Below are positions 52,985-62,504 of a stretch of 64,000 nucleotides of DNA, piece by piece. This DNA is from Leucobacter viscericola. GTDB lineage: Bacteria; Actinomycetota; Actinomycetes; Actinomycetales; Microbacteriaceae. Position numbers and translations under genes: made by a program. Location: the NCBI RefSeq assembly GCF_011299575.1, contig NZ_CP049863.1, forward strand, positions 868,001 to 932,000. The letters run 5' to 3'. Under the pieces are notes generated by a model. It did no database searches. It worked only from the letters and a program-made list of their open reading frames with translations, and was not told where the DNA came from. Numbering within the stretch: the first letter of the stretch is position 1; every line of letters begins with the position of its first letter.

Positions 52985-54478
52985 CTACTTCTTTGCCGGC
53001 TGCGCCTTTGCGGGCGCAGGCTCGGTCTTTTCGGGGTTACCGGGCACGACATCAATCGCGCCGGTCTCGGGAGCGAGACCCGCGAGCTTCAGCGGCTGCA
53101 GCAGGTCAGAGAGCTCTTCTTCGCCGAGCAGTCCACGAGACACGACCAGATCGGAGATCTTGGCGTTCGTTGCGAGCGCTTCCTTCGCGAGCTTGGCTGC
53201 CTCGGAGTAGCCGATCACGGGCGCGAGCGCCGTGATGACGGTCACGGAGCGCGACACCATGTCTTCGAGGCGATCCTCGTTTGCCGTGATGCCGTCGACG
53301 CAGTTGACGCGCAGCGTCTGGCAGGCGCGCTCAAGCCAGGTGATCGACTGGAAGATCGAGTGAGCGATGATCGGCTCAAACGCGTTCAACTGCAGCTGAC
53401 CGGCTTCCACAGCCATCGACACGGTGACGTCAGATCCCGCAACGGCGTACGCAACCTGCGAGACGGCCTCCGGAATCACCGGGTTGACCTTGCCAGGCAT
53501 GATCGAGGATCCGGCCTGGCGCGCGGGCAGGTTGATCTCACCGAGGCCAGCCTGCGGTCCCGATGACAGCAGACGCAGGTCGTTCGAGATCTTGGAGAGC
53601 TTCAGCGCGCTGCGCTTGAGGGCACCCGAGAACGTAATGAACACGCCGGTGTCGCTCGTGGACTCCACGAGGTCACCCGCGGTCACCAGCTCAAGATCGG
53701 TGATCTCGCGCAGGTGCTTGATGACGGCTTCTTTGTAGCCCTTGGGGGCGTTGATGCCGGTGCCGATGGCGGTGGCACCCATGTTGACCTCGCGCAGCAG
53801 GGTCACGGCCTCCTGCAGGCGCTCGATGTCTTCGCGCAGCGTAACCGCAAACGCGTTGAACTCCTGGCCGAGTGTCATCGGCACGGCGTCCTGCAACTGT
53901 GTGCGGCCAACCTTGACGATGTGCGAGAACTCGCGGCCCTTGGCGGCGAAGGACTCCGAGAGCAGCTTCAGTTCTTCGAGCAGGCTGTCGAGCGAAAACG
54001 CGAGCGCAATTTTGATTGCGGTCGGGTAGGTATCGTTGGTCGACTGGCTGTGGTTTGTGTGATCGTTCGGGTTGATGAACGCGTAGTCACCCTTGGGGTG
54101 CCCCGCGAGCTCAAGCGCACGGTTCGTGATGACCTCGTTTGCATTCATGTTGGTTGAGGTGCCGGCACCGCCCTGCACCACCCCAACAACAAACTGATCG
54201 TGCAGCATGCCCGTTTTGATCTCTTCGCAGGCACGATCGATCAGGATCGCACGCTGCTCATCGAGCGCGCCGATCTCAAGGTTGGCACGCGCTGCAGCCT
54301 GCTTCACACACGCGAACGCGCGAATGAAGTCGGGGTACACCGAGATTGGACGACGAGCGATCGGGAAGTTCTCGTGTGCTCGAGCCGTGTGGACACCCCA
54401 GTACGCAGTTGCTGGGATCTCCAGGCTGCCAATCGAGTCCGTCTCCGTGCGAGTCTGAGCCGCCAGGTAGTCAGTCAC
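52985..54478 (-). CDS. aspA: Aspartate ammonia-lyase
   Basis: 497 residues. It converts L-aspartate to fumarate and ammonia. The superfamily signature GSSIMPGKVNP is near 317-327, with TSTNMNANEVITNRA (about 105-119), NHSQSTNDTYPTA (about 143-155) and GRTQLQDAVPMTLGQEF (about 192-208); these favour aspartase over class II fumarase (which reads KSQSSNDTFPTA). The last 18 residues are a Pro/Ala/Lys-rich tail not found in enterobacterial AspA. A GTG start is used. Fumarate formed here could act as carbon source or electron acceptor. Confidence 0.9.
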   Translation of the reverse strand: MTDYLAAQTRTETDSIGSLEIPATAYWGVHTARAHENFPIARRPISVYPDFIRAFACVKQAAARANLEIGALDEQRAILIDRACEEIKTGMLHDQFVVGVVQGGAGTSTNMNANEVITNRALELAGHPKGDYAFINPNDHTNHSQSTNDTYPTAIKIALAFSLDSLLEELKLLSESFAAKGREFSHIVKVGRTQLQDAVPMTLGQEFNAFAVTLREDIERLQEAVTLLREVNMGATAIGTGINAPKGYKEAVIKHLREITDLELVTAGDLVESTSDTGVFITFSGALKRSALKLSKISNDLRLLSSGPQAGLGEINLPARQAGSSIMPGKVNPVIPEAVSQVAYAVAGSDVTVSMAVEAGQLQLNAFEPIIAHSIFQSITWLERACQTLRVNCVDGITANEDRLEDMVSRSVTVITALAPVIGYSEAAKLAKEALATNAKISDLVVSRGLLGEEELSDLLQPLKLAGLAPETGAIDVVPGNPEKTEPAPAKAQPAKK

Positions 54479-54553
54479 CAGTTATCTTTGCTCCATAGTC
54501 AAAGGGTGCGGATGATGCCGCATGAACGACCACAAGCCTATCCCCGAACTCCG

Positions 54554-56037
54554 TTATCGGCCAATGCGCCGCGAGGTTCCGTCAGCCTCGTTTTCTGGAC
54601 CGTCATTTTCGATCTCCGCTGCGATGCCGTCGATCCGAATCGCGCCGGTCGTAGCATCGGCAACTGCGCCGTCTTGCGGAGCGGAATCCCCCGGCACAAG
54701 CAGCCCCTCCTCCCGCCGCAGCACGGAGATCGGAGCGGTGAGGGTTTCGGTCTGATGGGCGTGATCATCGTCAACGCCGGGCCGCCCAACGTGCGTCACG
54801 GTGAACCGTAGGCCCTCGTCACGGTGGAAGCGCAGTTGCCGCTCAACCATCAGCCAGGTGATGCCAATTCCAAACGCGAGGAACGCCGCGACGGCGCTGA
54901 TCACAAGTGTGGATCGTGCGCCCAGCACATCGGCGGCCGCACCCACAAGTGGTGCACCAATGGGAGTGCCTCCCATCAGCACGGCCACGTATAGGGCCAG
55001 CACCCGCCGCGAACGGCCGGGTCGGTGGTGGTCTGCACAAACCCGTTTGCAGTCGTGAGCAGGGTTGAAATGGCGAACCCGAGGAAGATGAGCGTGAGGG
55101 CGAAGGTCCAGAACGTGGGCATCACGGCGGCAAGCACACTGACGGCACCGATCCCACCCGCCGCAATAATCACAACTCGCATGCGAGCCGCGGGTCGCCT
55201 CGCCACAAGCAGCGCCCCGGTGAGCGAGCCGATGGCGAGAATCGACGAGAGCAGCCCGTAGTCGCCCGCGCCTCGCCCAAACTCGACCGCCATGGTCGAA
55301 GACATGACGGGAAAGTTCATGCTGAACGTGCCAAGCAGAAACACCATCACAAACACAACGATCATGTCATGTCGTGAGCGCACGTATCGCAAACCAGCGG
55401 AGAGCTGCCGCAACTGAGATTCGCGCTGCCCTTTCTTTGGCGTGGCTTTTGCCGCCGTACGGATCAGCAACAGCGCCCCGAGCACCCCGAGAAACGAGAC
55501 GGCGTTGATCATAAACACCCAGCCGGATCCGACAACCGCGATCAGCACACCCGCCACGGCGGGCCCGACCAGTCTGGCGGAGTTGAAGGAGGCGGAGTTC
55601 AACGCAACCGCGTTGGAGAGGTTCGCGGGGCCCACGAGGTCAGAGACAAACGCCTGTCGTGCCGTGGTGTCGAACGCGTTGACAACGCCAAGACCCAGCG
55701 CAAACGCGTACAGGTGCCACAGCTCTGCCTGGCCGGTAATAAGGAGCGCGCCGAGACCCGCCGCAAACAGCATGAGCAGCGACTGGGTCACAAGCAGCAC
55801 ATGGCGACGCTCGAAACGGTCAGCCACGGCCCCACTGAAAGGCACAAGCAGCAGCTGCGGACCAAACTGCAGTGCCATCGTCACACCAACGGCCGAGGCG
55901 TTATTGGTGGTGAGCTCGGTCAGCACCACCCAGTTCTGGGTGGTTGCCTGCATCCAGGCACCAATGTTCGATACAAGCGCTCCGAAGAACCAGATGCGGT
56001 AATTACGTACGGCGAGGGATCGGAACATATTCGACAC
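54554..56037 (-). pseudogene. MFS exporter, frameshifted by one base
   Basis: From 56037 (GTG behind AAGGAGG, or ATG 56028) the frame encodes an MFS_3-type transporter beginning FRSLAVRNYRIWFFGALVSN and holding about 10 helices. It leaves frame after TTDPAVRG near 55004-55008. The continuation VLALYVAVLMGGTPIGAPLV and a cytoplasmic tail are in another frame ending at 54554. One extra base in the GCGGG stretch restores a 494-residue protein. No other damage is seen, so sequencing error or recent mutation are both possible. The family exports drugs or siderophores; substrate unknown. Confidence 0.85.
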
Positions 56038-56084
56038 TGGCGGGGCGACCTCCTTGGCTACCCATCAACCTTACGCCGTGTCGA

Positions 56085-56954
56085 TTAAAACTTGCCGCCC
56101 ATGTCAAGCAGGCGGCGGATTCGATCCGGGATAGGCGGGTGTGTCGCGAAGAGTTTCTGCACCATGCCGGGCTTCAGCGGGTCAGCGATCCACAGGTGAG
56201 CCATGCTTGAGCTCTGCTTCTGCAGTGGCGCGCCGTACTCGGAAAGCTTGTGCAGGGCACTCGCGAGTGCTTCCGGGTGCCTGGTGGTCAGCGCTCCGGT
56301 GGCGTCCGCCAGGTACTCACGCTGCCGCGAAACGGCCAGCTGCACGATCGTCGCGATGATCGGCGCGACAATCATGGCGACGAGACCAAAGATCAACACG
56401 ACCGGGTTGCCGTTGTTGTTGCGCCCGAAGAACGCAACGCGCATCATCACATCGGCGATCATGCCGATCGCGACGACGAGGCCGTACACGATCATCGAGA
56501 CGCGGATGTCGTAGTTGCGCACGTGGCCGAGCTCGTGGGCCATGACACCCTCAAGCTCGGAATCGGTCATGATGTCGAGCAGCCCGGTTGTCGCGGCCAC
56601 CATGGCGTGCTCGGGATCGCGACCCGTCGCAAACGCGTTGGGCGCGGGATCATTCACGATGTAGACCTCGGGCATCGGCGAACCTGTTGTGATCGCGAGG
56701 TTCTCGACGATCCGGTACAACCGTGGGTTGTCGGCCTCGGTGATGCGCCTGGCCCCGCTCATCGAGATGGCCTGACGCCCCGCCGCGAAGTACTGAATCG
56801 CGGCGTACACGACCGAGATCACCACAACGGTGATGACGATCCCTGGAGACCGATAGATGTACGCAGCAAGCCACCCGAGTCCACCGACGATAACGATGAA
56901 CAGCAGGATGATGAAGAAACTATTGACCTTGTTGCGACGTATCGCGCTGTACAC
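56085..56954 (-). CDS. htpX: M48-family membrane metalloprotease, HtpX-like
   Basis: 289 residues. Two N-terminal helices (about 12-52), the zinc site HELGH (about 141-145) and a downstream glutamate in SRQREYLADATGAL (about 207-220), with two further helices between them (about 160-205). It degrades damaged membrane proteins. It lies 11 bp after lemA in the same operon, an arrangement common in actinobacteria. Confidence 0.95.
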   Translation of the reverse strand: MYSAIRRNKVNSFFIILLFIVIVGGLGWLAAYIYRSPGIVITVVVISVVYAAIQYFAAGRQAISMSGARRITEADNPRLYRIVENLAITTGSPMPEVYIVNDPAPNAFATGRDPEHAMVAATTGLLDIMTDSELEGVMAHELGHVRNYDIRVSMIVYGLVVAIGMIADVMMRVAFFGRNNNGNPVVLIFGLVAMIVAPIIATIVQLAVSRQREYLADATGALTTRHPEALASALHKLSEYGAPLQKQSSSMAHLWIADPLKPGMVQKLFATHPPIPDRIRRLLDMGGKF

Positions 56955-56965
56955 GGCCTACCCCG

Positions 56966-57535
56966 CTAGAACTGAATGCGCGGCGGCTCTGAGATCGCTG
57001 CCACGTCTTCAACCTCGAAGAACTCGCGCTCCTTGAAGCCCATGCCACGCACGAAGATGGTGTTCGGAAAGACCTGGATCTTTGTGTTGAACTCGCGCAC
57101 GCCACCGTTGTAGAAACGGCGCGAGGCCTGAATCTTGTTCTCGGTGTCGACGAGTTCGCTCTGCAGCTGAAGGAAGTTAGTGCTGGCCTGCAGCTGCGGG
57201 TATGCCTCAGCGACGGCGAAGATGCTCTTCAGCGCTTGCTGCATGTGGTTCTCGGCGGCAGAGGCCTCAGCCGGCCCCTGCGCTGAAACGGTTTCGGCTC
57301 GCGCCTGGGTGACAGCCTCGAACACACCCTTCTCGTGTTCGGCGTAACCCTTCACCGTCTCGACCAGGCTCGGGATCAAATCAGCTCGACGCTTGAGCTG
57401 CACCGTAATGTCGCTCCACGCCTCGTCCACACGCACGCGAAGCGTCACGAGCGAGTTGTAGGTGATCCACACGTATGCGATCAGCAGGACAAGTACGCCA
57501 GCCACGATGAGCGTAGCAATTAATCCACCAGTCAT
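56966..57535 (-). CDS. lemA: LemA family protein
   Basis: 189 residues. An N-terminal membrane helix (LIVAGVLVLLIAYVWITYN, about 9-27) precedes a helical bundle with the family motif VDEAWSDITVQLKRRADLIP (about 37-56). FYNGGVREFNTKIQVFPN with TIF lies near 141-161. LemA proteins sit in the membrane with a helical outer domain; the function is unclear but they often pair with HtpX or other proteases, as here. ATG follows AGGA at 7 nt. Confidence 0.94.
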   Translation of the reverse strand: MTGGLIATLIVAGVLVLLIAYVWITYNSLVTLRVRVDEAWSDITVQLKRRADLIPSLVETVKGYAEHEKGVFEAVTQARAETVSAQGPAEASAAENHMQQALKSIFAVAEAYPQLQASTNFLQLQSELVDTENKIQASRRFYNGGVREFNTKIQVFPNTIFVRGMGFKEREFFEVEDVAAISEPPRIQF

Positions 57536-57584
57536 GGTTTGATCCTAACGGAACAATCCCCTGAACTCGCTGGGGATCAACGAC

Positions 57585-58898
57585 TCAATCCCCCAGCACA
57601 CGCGTCAAATATGCATTCGCAAATACCCGTTCAGGATCGAGCCGATCCCGAGCCGCCAAAAAGCGCTCAAAACCGGGGTACAGCTCTCGCAGTGAGCGGG
57701 CGTTTTGTGTGTGCATCTTGCCCCAGTGCGGTCGCCCCTCGTGGTCAGCCAAAATCGCCTCGGCCTCCCGGAAATAGCTGCGATCTCGCTCACGCCAGTA
57801 TCGATGCACGGCGATGTATCCGGTCTCGCGTCCGTTTGCGGTCGACAGCAGCAGATCGTCGGCCGCGGCCGACCGCACCTCGATCGGAAACGAAACCCGA
57901 TACCGCCGCTTGCCAATCATGCGGCGAAGCTCCCGCACTGCGTCGGGTACCGCTTCGAGTGGCACCCCGTACTCCATCTCTCGGAAGTGCACCCGGCGCT
58001 GCGTCACAAACACCCGGTGAGATTCGTCGCTGTAGCTGCGCTTACTCGATACCGAGCTGACAAGCCGGTTGAGGCGCGGCACCGCCCGCGGCAGCGCACC
58101 GCCGACAGCGGTGACGGCCCCGAAGGCAGCGTTGTTGGCGAGTTCCTCATCGGCGAAGCGCTTGAAGCGTCCGAGCGGTTCGGCCTGGGCTTCCGGGGCC
58201 AGGCGGGTGTTGTTTTTTGTGCGTGCGCCGCGGGTGTGCGGAAACCAGTAAAACTCGTAGTGGTCGGTTGTGCGGGATCGCTCTACGAACGTATCGAGCA
58301 CCTCCTCAAGCGGCATCGGCGCCTCTTCAGCGTGCAAGAGGTATCTCGGCACACACTGCACCGTGACGGTGGCGAGCACACCGAGTGCCCCGATCCCGAG
58401 CGCAACCGCGGGCAGCAGTTCAGCATTCTCGTCTTCACTCACGGTGAGGATCTCGCCGGTTCCCGTCACGAGCGTCGCAGCAACAATGGCGGTTGCGAGC
58501 CCGCCGAGGCCCAGTCCGGTGCCGTGTGTACCCGTCTGAGTGGCGCCGGTGATGGTCTGCCGGTCAATGTCACCCATGTTGTGCAGTGCAAGGCCGAGCG
58601 GGGTGAGGATCGCCGGGAGTTCCCAGAGGTGGGTACCTCCCCAGAGGGTGACCCGCCCACGATCCCGATCAGCAGAAACCAGCCCGCGCAGTTTGCTCAT
58701 GTCAAGACGCACGCCGTCGGTCGCGCCAACACCCGTGAAGCTGTGGGAGGCGCCGATGGGCTTCACCGTGTGGCCTGTCTCTGCGGCCCGGTTCACTGCG
58801 AGCACAATCTGTTCGATGCTCTTTGGGGCAATTGCGAGTACCGGTTGCGACGACTCTGTTCTCGCCCAGTTCTGCCAGCGTGTGGTCATAGGAAGCAC
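57585..58898 (-). CDS. FAD-dependent D-arabinono-1,4-lactone oxidase family enzyme
   Basis: 437 residues. The FAD-binding domain (about 1-185) has KPIGASHSFTGVGATDG (about 46-62) and THGTGLGLGGLATAI (about 119-133). The ALO domain keeps HWGKMHTQNARSL (about 391-403) and LDPERVFANAYL near the end. Related enzymes oxidise sugar lactones or alditols with O2. The GTG at 58898 has AGGAG at 7 nt; ATG 58889 is an alternative. It overlaps the upstream deaminase-like gene, suggesting a joint pathway for an unusual sugar or sugar-acid; substrate unknown. Confidence 0.9.
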   Translation of the reverse strand: MLPMTTRWQNWARTESSQPVLAIAPKSIEQIVLAVNRAAETGHTVKPIGASHSFTGVGATDGVRLDMSKLRGLVSADRDRGRVTLWGGTHLWELPAILTPLGLALHNMGDIDRQTITGATQTGTHGTGLGLGGLATAIVAATLVTGTGEILTVSEDENAELLPAVALGIGALGVLATVTVQCVPRYLLHAEEAPMPLEEVLDTFVERSRTTDHYEFYWFPHTRGARTKNNTRLAPEAQAEPLGRFKRFADEELANNAAFGAVTAVGGALPRAVPRLNRLVSSVSSKRSYSDESHRVFVTQRRVHFREMEYGVPLEAVPDAVRELRRMIGKRRYRVSFPIEVRSAAADDLLLSTANGRETGYIAVHRYWRERDRSYFREAEAILADHEGRPHWGKMHTQNARSLRELYPGFERFLAARDRLDPERVFANAYLTRVLGD

Positions 58899-60151
58899 TG
58901 CCCTTCTCCTCGATAGCTTGGGATCGCGGGCAGCGCCGAGCCGTCCGCGGTCACCGGCACGATCTCGTTTGTGTGCTCAAGCGGTTCTCCGGCCTTTGTG
59001 TGCCGCAGCCACACTCGGTCCCCCGGCTTCATTTGCCGTGCGGCCTCACCTCGCAGCGGGGTTTGCACTTCACCGGCCCCCTCACGCGGCTCATACTTCA
59101 GTCCCTCCGGCCATACCGGCAGGGGCAGGCGGTCTGGCGCTGCCGGCCCCGAGGCGATCCAGCCGCCCCCGAGCAGCGTGGCGCGATCCTGTGTCGGCTT
59201 GCGCACCACGTCAAGCGCAAACGCCAGTGCTGGCGCGGGCGTGAACACCGAGTAGTGGTCAAACAGGTGGGGCCCATAGAGACCGCTGCCCGCGGCAACC
59301 TCGGTAATGACCGATTCAGACGCCGTGCGCTCAACCGATCCCGTACCACCACCGTTGACGAACTCCAGTTCTGCAACCTCGCTCACCGCAGCGATGGCGG
59401 CGGCCCGGCGCTCCGCGAGTTCTGCCCCGCTCGCCCGCTGAATCGTGCGCAAGAGTACGGCCTCGGCGGGCTTTCCCGCGGGTCGGTCACCCACCCCCGC
59501 GATCTGCGCCTCATACGCCATCACACCGACGAGCGTAAACCCGTCGCGCCGCTCGACGCGGGCCGCGAGAGCCTGCAGCTCGTGGGGCTGTCGCAGCGCC
59601 GAACGCCGAACGCCGATGTGCCCGAGCACCGGGTTACGCCAGGAGGCATCAAGATCGAGGCAGACTCGGATTGTGCTTCGTTTAGCGGGAGGGATCGCGG
59701 CATCGATGAGGTCCAACTGATCCTCGCTGTCGATCATCACGGTGACGCGTTCACTCGCCCGCGCGCTCTCCCCCAATCGTTTGAGCGCGGCGAAGTCTGC
59801 CGTCGGATACCCGACAACAACGTCGTCGATCGTCTCGGCCAGCCACAGCGCCTCGGCAAGGGTGTAGGCGAGGATTCCTCGAAACCCGGGCAGCGCGAGC
59901 ACGGCGTCAAGCACACCCCTCGCACGAACAGACTTACTAGCGACACGAATCGGGAGCCCACCCGCGCGACGCATGAGGTCGTGCGCGTTGTGATGCAGCG
60001 CCTCGACGCTCAGCGCGACGACGGGTGCTGACCGGTCTTGTGTTGCCGCTGTAAATGCACCCCAGTAGCTCTCCGGGTTGTGCCAGGGCTGCCGCTCAGC
60101 CCGCGCTCGAAGGTCTACCGCTGTGAGGTCGAGCGCCGCGTCGAGAGTCAT
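58886..60151 (-). CDS. PLP-fold amino acid deaminase/aldolase (alanine racemase N-terminal domain)
   Basis: 421 residues. The TIM-barrel Ala-racemase N-domain starts about residue 45, with the candidate PLP lysine in IRVASKSVRARGVLD (about 68-82). The C-terminal D-serine dehydratase-like part ends in LPAIPSYRGEGQCFL. FVNGGGTGSVERT (near 270-282) would contact the PLP phosphate. Relatives act on D-threonine or D-serine. The end overlaps the lactone oxidase start by 13 bp, a pairing seen in other actinobacteria. Confidence 0.87.
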   Translation of the reverse strand: MTLDAALDLTAVDLRARAERQPWHNPESYWGAFTAATQDRSAPVVALSVEALHHNAHDLMRRAGGLPIRVASKSVRARGVLDAVLALPGFRGILAYTLAEALWLAETIDDVVVGYPTADFAALKRLGESARASERVTVMIDSEDQLDLIDAAIPPAKRSTIRVCLDLDASWRNPVLGHIGVRRSALRQPHELQALAARVERRDGFTLVGVMAYEAQIAGVGDRPAGKPAEAVLLRTIQRASGAELAERRAAAIAAVSEVAELEFVNGGGTGSVERTASESVITEVAAGSGLYGPHLFDHYSVFTPAPALAFALDVVRKPTQDRATLLGGGWIASGPAAPDRLPLPVWPEGLKYEPREGAGEVQTPLRGEAARQMKPGDRVWLRHTKAGEPLEHTNEIVPVTADGSALPAIPSYRGEGQCFL

Positions 60152-60197
60152 AGTCGAAGTGTAGAACGCAGACCATGCTCGCTGCTAGAGGTTGTAG

Positions 60198-60344
60198 CTA
60201 TTCGCGCAGATCCCGATCAAGCTCGGCCTGCCACTGCGCTTTTGCCTGGGCGCGCCGTCGCCGCCAAGCGCGCACCCTCATGAACACCCCGAGGGTGATC
60301 GCAATGAGGATCGCGACGATCAGCACTACTTTCGCAACAAGCAC
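60198..60344 (-). CDS. 48-residue single-helix membrane protein, probably leaderless
   Basis: A short reading frame starts at GTG 60344, the base immediately after the tRNA. It encodes an N-terminal helix (VAKVVLIVAILIAITLGVF, about 3-21) followed by a very basic stretch MRVRAWRRRRAQ and an acidic end ELDRDLRE. This is a sensible type of small membrane protein: one helix, positive-inside basic tail. There is no Shine-Dalgarno other than tRNA sequence. Not recognised as a named family. Confidence 0.55.
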   Translation of the reverse strand: MLVAKVVLIVAILIAITLGVFMRVRAWRRRRAQAKAQWQAELDRDLRE

Positions 60345-60418
60345 GTCCCCCACTGGGATTCGAACCCAGACTGGATCGATTTTAAGTCGACTGCCTCTGC
60401 CGGTTGGGCTATGGGGGG
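60345..60418 (-). tRNA. tRNA with UAA anticodon (Leu-type anticodon, class I shape)
   Basis: Read on the minus strand it folds into a cloverleaf: acceptor pairs 2-7 good, D-arm GCC/GGC, anticodon stem GTCGA/TCGAT with loop CTTAAAA (anticodon TAA), variable loop CCAGT, and T-arm CTGGG-TTCGAAT-CCCAG. Pair 1-72 is C-A, mismatched. Leucine tRNAs normally have a long variable arm; this one has five bases. CCA is not encoded. It may be a true tRNA with unusual identity or a degenerate copy. Confidence 0.75.
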
Positions 60419-60473
60419 CCCTATTGATTCTGCCAGATGTTCAGGACCTGCCGTGACCGATCCCGACAAAATA

Positions 60474-60509
60474 GTAGGCCCCGTCGTTGGGCAGAACGAC
60501 GGGGCCTAC
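60474..60509 (-). terminator. Terminator of pckG
   Basis: 15-bp perfect stem GTAGGCCCCGTCGTT (60474-60488) with 60495-60509, 6-nt loop, 32 bp after the pckG stop on the minus strand and followed by TATTTTG. Confidence 0.87.
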
Positions 60510-60540
60510 GGCTTGTGTGAGCGCTAGGCACTCAGGCTTA

Positions 60541-62376
60541 CTACTTACTCAAACGAGCGCGGAGGCTCGCGAGCTGCTCCTGCAGGGCTGCAGGCGTACG
60601 ATCGCCAAACTGTGCGAAGAACTCTTCGGTGAGGTCGGCCTCTGCGAGCCAGGAGTCGGCGTGCACCGAGAACAGCTCTTCGAGATCGGCCTCTGGCACC
60701 TCGATGCCGTTGAGGTTCAGCTCGCCAGCGGCGGGAACGGTGCCAATCGCGGTCTCGCGACCGGTGACGTCACCCTCGACCCGGCGAATCACCCAGTCGA
60801 TCACGCGCGAGTTGTCGCCGAAGCCTGGCCACAGGAAGCGACCGTCGGCACCCTTACGGAACCAGTTGACCTGGAAGATCTTCGGAGCCTTGTCACCAAG
60901 AATCTCGCCCATCTCGAGCCAGTGGCCCCAGTAGTCGGCCATGTTGTAGCCGCAGAACGGCAGCATCGCGAAGGGATCGCGGCGCAGCTCGCCAACGGTG
61001 CCTTCCTGGGCCGCGGTCTTTTCGGAGGAGATCGTCGCGCCAACAAAGACGCCGTGGTTCCAAGAGAGCGACTGGGCCACGAGCGGCACGTTGGTCGCGC
61101 GGCGTCCACCGAACAAGATTGCGTCGAGTGGCACACCATCCTGCTCGTACCAGTCCTGCGCGAGCGTCGGGGTCTGCTGAATCGGCACCGTGAAGCGCGA
61201 GTTCGGGTGTGCGGCGACGCGACCCGACTCGGGGGTCCAGTCGTTGCCCTCCCAGTCGATCAGGTGCGCAGGGACCTCATCGGTCTTGCCCTCCCACCAC
61301 ACGTCACCCTCGTCGGTCAGTGCGACGTTGGTGTAGATGGTGTTGCCCCACAGGGTCTCCATCGCGACGGGGTTGGTCGTCTCGCCGGTGCCGGGTGCCA
61401 CGCCGAAGAAACCCGCCTCGGGGTTGATCGCGTACAGGCGGCCGTCTTTGCCGGGGCGCAGCCACGCAATGTCGTCACCGATGGTCTCGACCTTCCATCC
61501 GGGGATGGTTGGCTGCAGCATGGCGAGGTTCGTCTTGCCGCAGGCAGACGGGAACGCCGCCGAGAGGTGGTACGACTTGCCGGAATCGGTGTTGGTCAGC
61601 TTCAGCAGCAGCATGTGCTCAGCGAGCCAGCCCTCGTTTTTGCCCATTACGCTGGCGATACGCAGCGCAAAGCACTTCTTCGAGAGCAGCGCGTTGCCGC
61701 CGTAGCCGGAGCCGTACGACCACACCTCAAGCGTGTCAGGGAAGTGTGTGATGTACTTCGTGTCATTGCACGGCCATGCAACGTCTTCCTGCCCGTACTC
61801 GAGGGGCATGCCGACCGAGTGAACGGTGCGCACCCACTCGCTGCCGGGAGTGATGCCGTCGAGTGCGGTCTGGCCCATGCGGGTCATGATTCGCATGTTC
61901 AGCACTGCGTAGGGCGAATCGGTGATCTCGATGCCGAGCTGTGTGATGGCGCCGCCAACGGGCCCCATCGAGAACGGAACGATGTACATGGTGCGACCGC
62001 GCATAGCGCCGTCGAAGTAGGGGTTGAGCTCGGCCTTCATGGCCTCGGGAGCAACCCAGTTGTTGGTCGGGCCTGCATCGGCTTCGCTCTCGGAGCAGAT
62101 GAATGTGCGATCCTCAACGCGCGCCACGTCGGCGGGGTGCGAGCGAGCGAGGAAGCTGCCGGGGCGCAGATCCTTATTGAGTGGAACGAGGGTACCGGCC
62201 TCGACCATCTCCGTGGTGATGCGGTTCCATTCGTCTTGTGAGCCGTCGCACCACACAATTGCGTCGGGCTTTACGAGCTCGGCAACGGTGGTCACCCACT
62301 CCAGAATCTCCGGTTTGGTGGTGGTGGCTTCGGCGCGCACGAGATCTGCGATCTCGATGACCTGGTTGGTACCCAT
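60541..62376 (-). CDS. pckG: Phosphoenolpyruvate carboxykinase (GTP)
   Basis: 611 residues from ATG 62376 (GGAG at 8 nt). It converts oxaloacetate and GTP to PEP and CO2 in gluconeogenesis. The P-loop [14 protein letters not shown] is near 276-289, the substrate region [17 protein letters not shown] near 229-245, and the end region [11 protein letters not shown] near 522-532 is typical of GTP-type enzymes. It diverges from a RamB/ScfR-type regulator, which in corynebacteria controls acetate metabolism genes. Confidence 0.99.
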   Translation of the reverse strand: MGTNQVIEIADLVRAEATTTKPEILEWVTTVAELVKPDAIVWCDGSQDEWNRITTEMVEAGTLVPLNKDLRPGSFLARSHPADVARVEDRTFICSESEADAGPTNNWVAPEAMKAELNPYFDGAMRGRTMYIVPFSMGPVGGAITQLGIEITDSPYAVLNMRIMTRMGQTALDGITPGSEWVRTVHSVGMPLEYGQEDVAWPCNDTKYITHFPDTLEVWSYGSGYGGNALLSKKCFALRIASVMGKNEGWLAEHMLLLKLTNTDSGKSYHLSAAFPSACGKTNLAMLQPTIPGWKVETIGDDIAWLRPGKDGRLYAINPEAGFFGVAPGTGETTNPVAMETLWGNTIYTNVALTDEGDVWWEGKTDEVPAHLIDWEGNDWTPESGRVAAHPNSRFTVPIQQTPTLAQDWYEQDGVPLDAILFGGRRATNVPLVAQSLSWNHGVFVGATISSEKTAAQEGTVGELRRDPFAMLPFCGYNMADYWGHWLEMGEILGDKAPKIFQVNWFRKGADGRFLWPGFGDNSRVIDWVIRRVEGDVTGRETAIGTVPAAGELNLNGIEVPEADLEELFSVHADSWLAEADLTEEFFAQFGDRTPAALQEQLASLRARLSK

Positions 62377-62486
62377 TGACGTTCTCCTCGGGTGTGAACC
62401 TTGAGTGGTAAGAATCGGTGTCATATCCATTCTCGGTACTCCCGAAGCTGCAAGTTTACCGATTCGGGTGTAAAGATTTTAGCTTT

Positions 62487-62501
62487 TTGACATATAGTCA
62501 A
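62487..62501 (+). promoter_or_regulatory. Palindrome over the -10 region of the ScfR-type gene
   Basis: TTGACATATAGTCAA is a perfect inverted repeat (5-bp arms, 5-nt spacer). TATAGT at 62493-62498 is a good -10 box 6 nt before the ATG at 62505, which lacks a ribosome site, so transcription probably starts at or near the ATG. A protein bound here would block that promoter; control of divergent pckG is also possible. Confidence 0.5.
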
Positions 62502-62504
62502 TTT

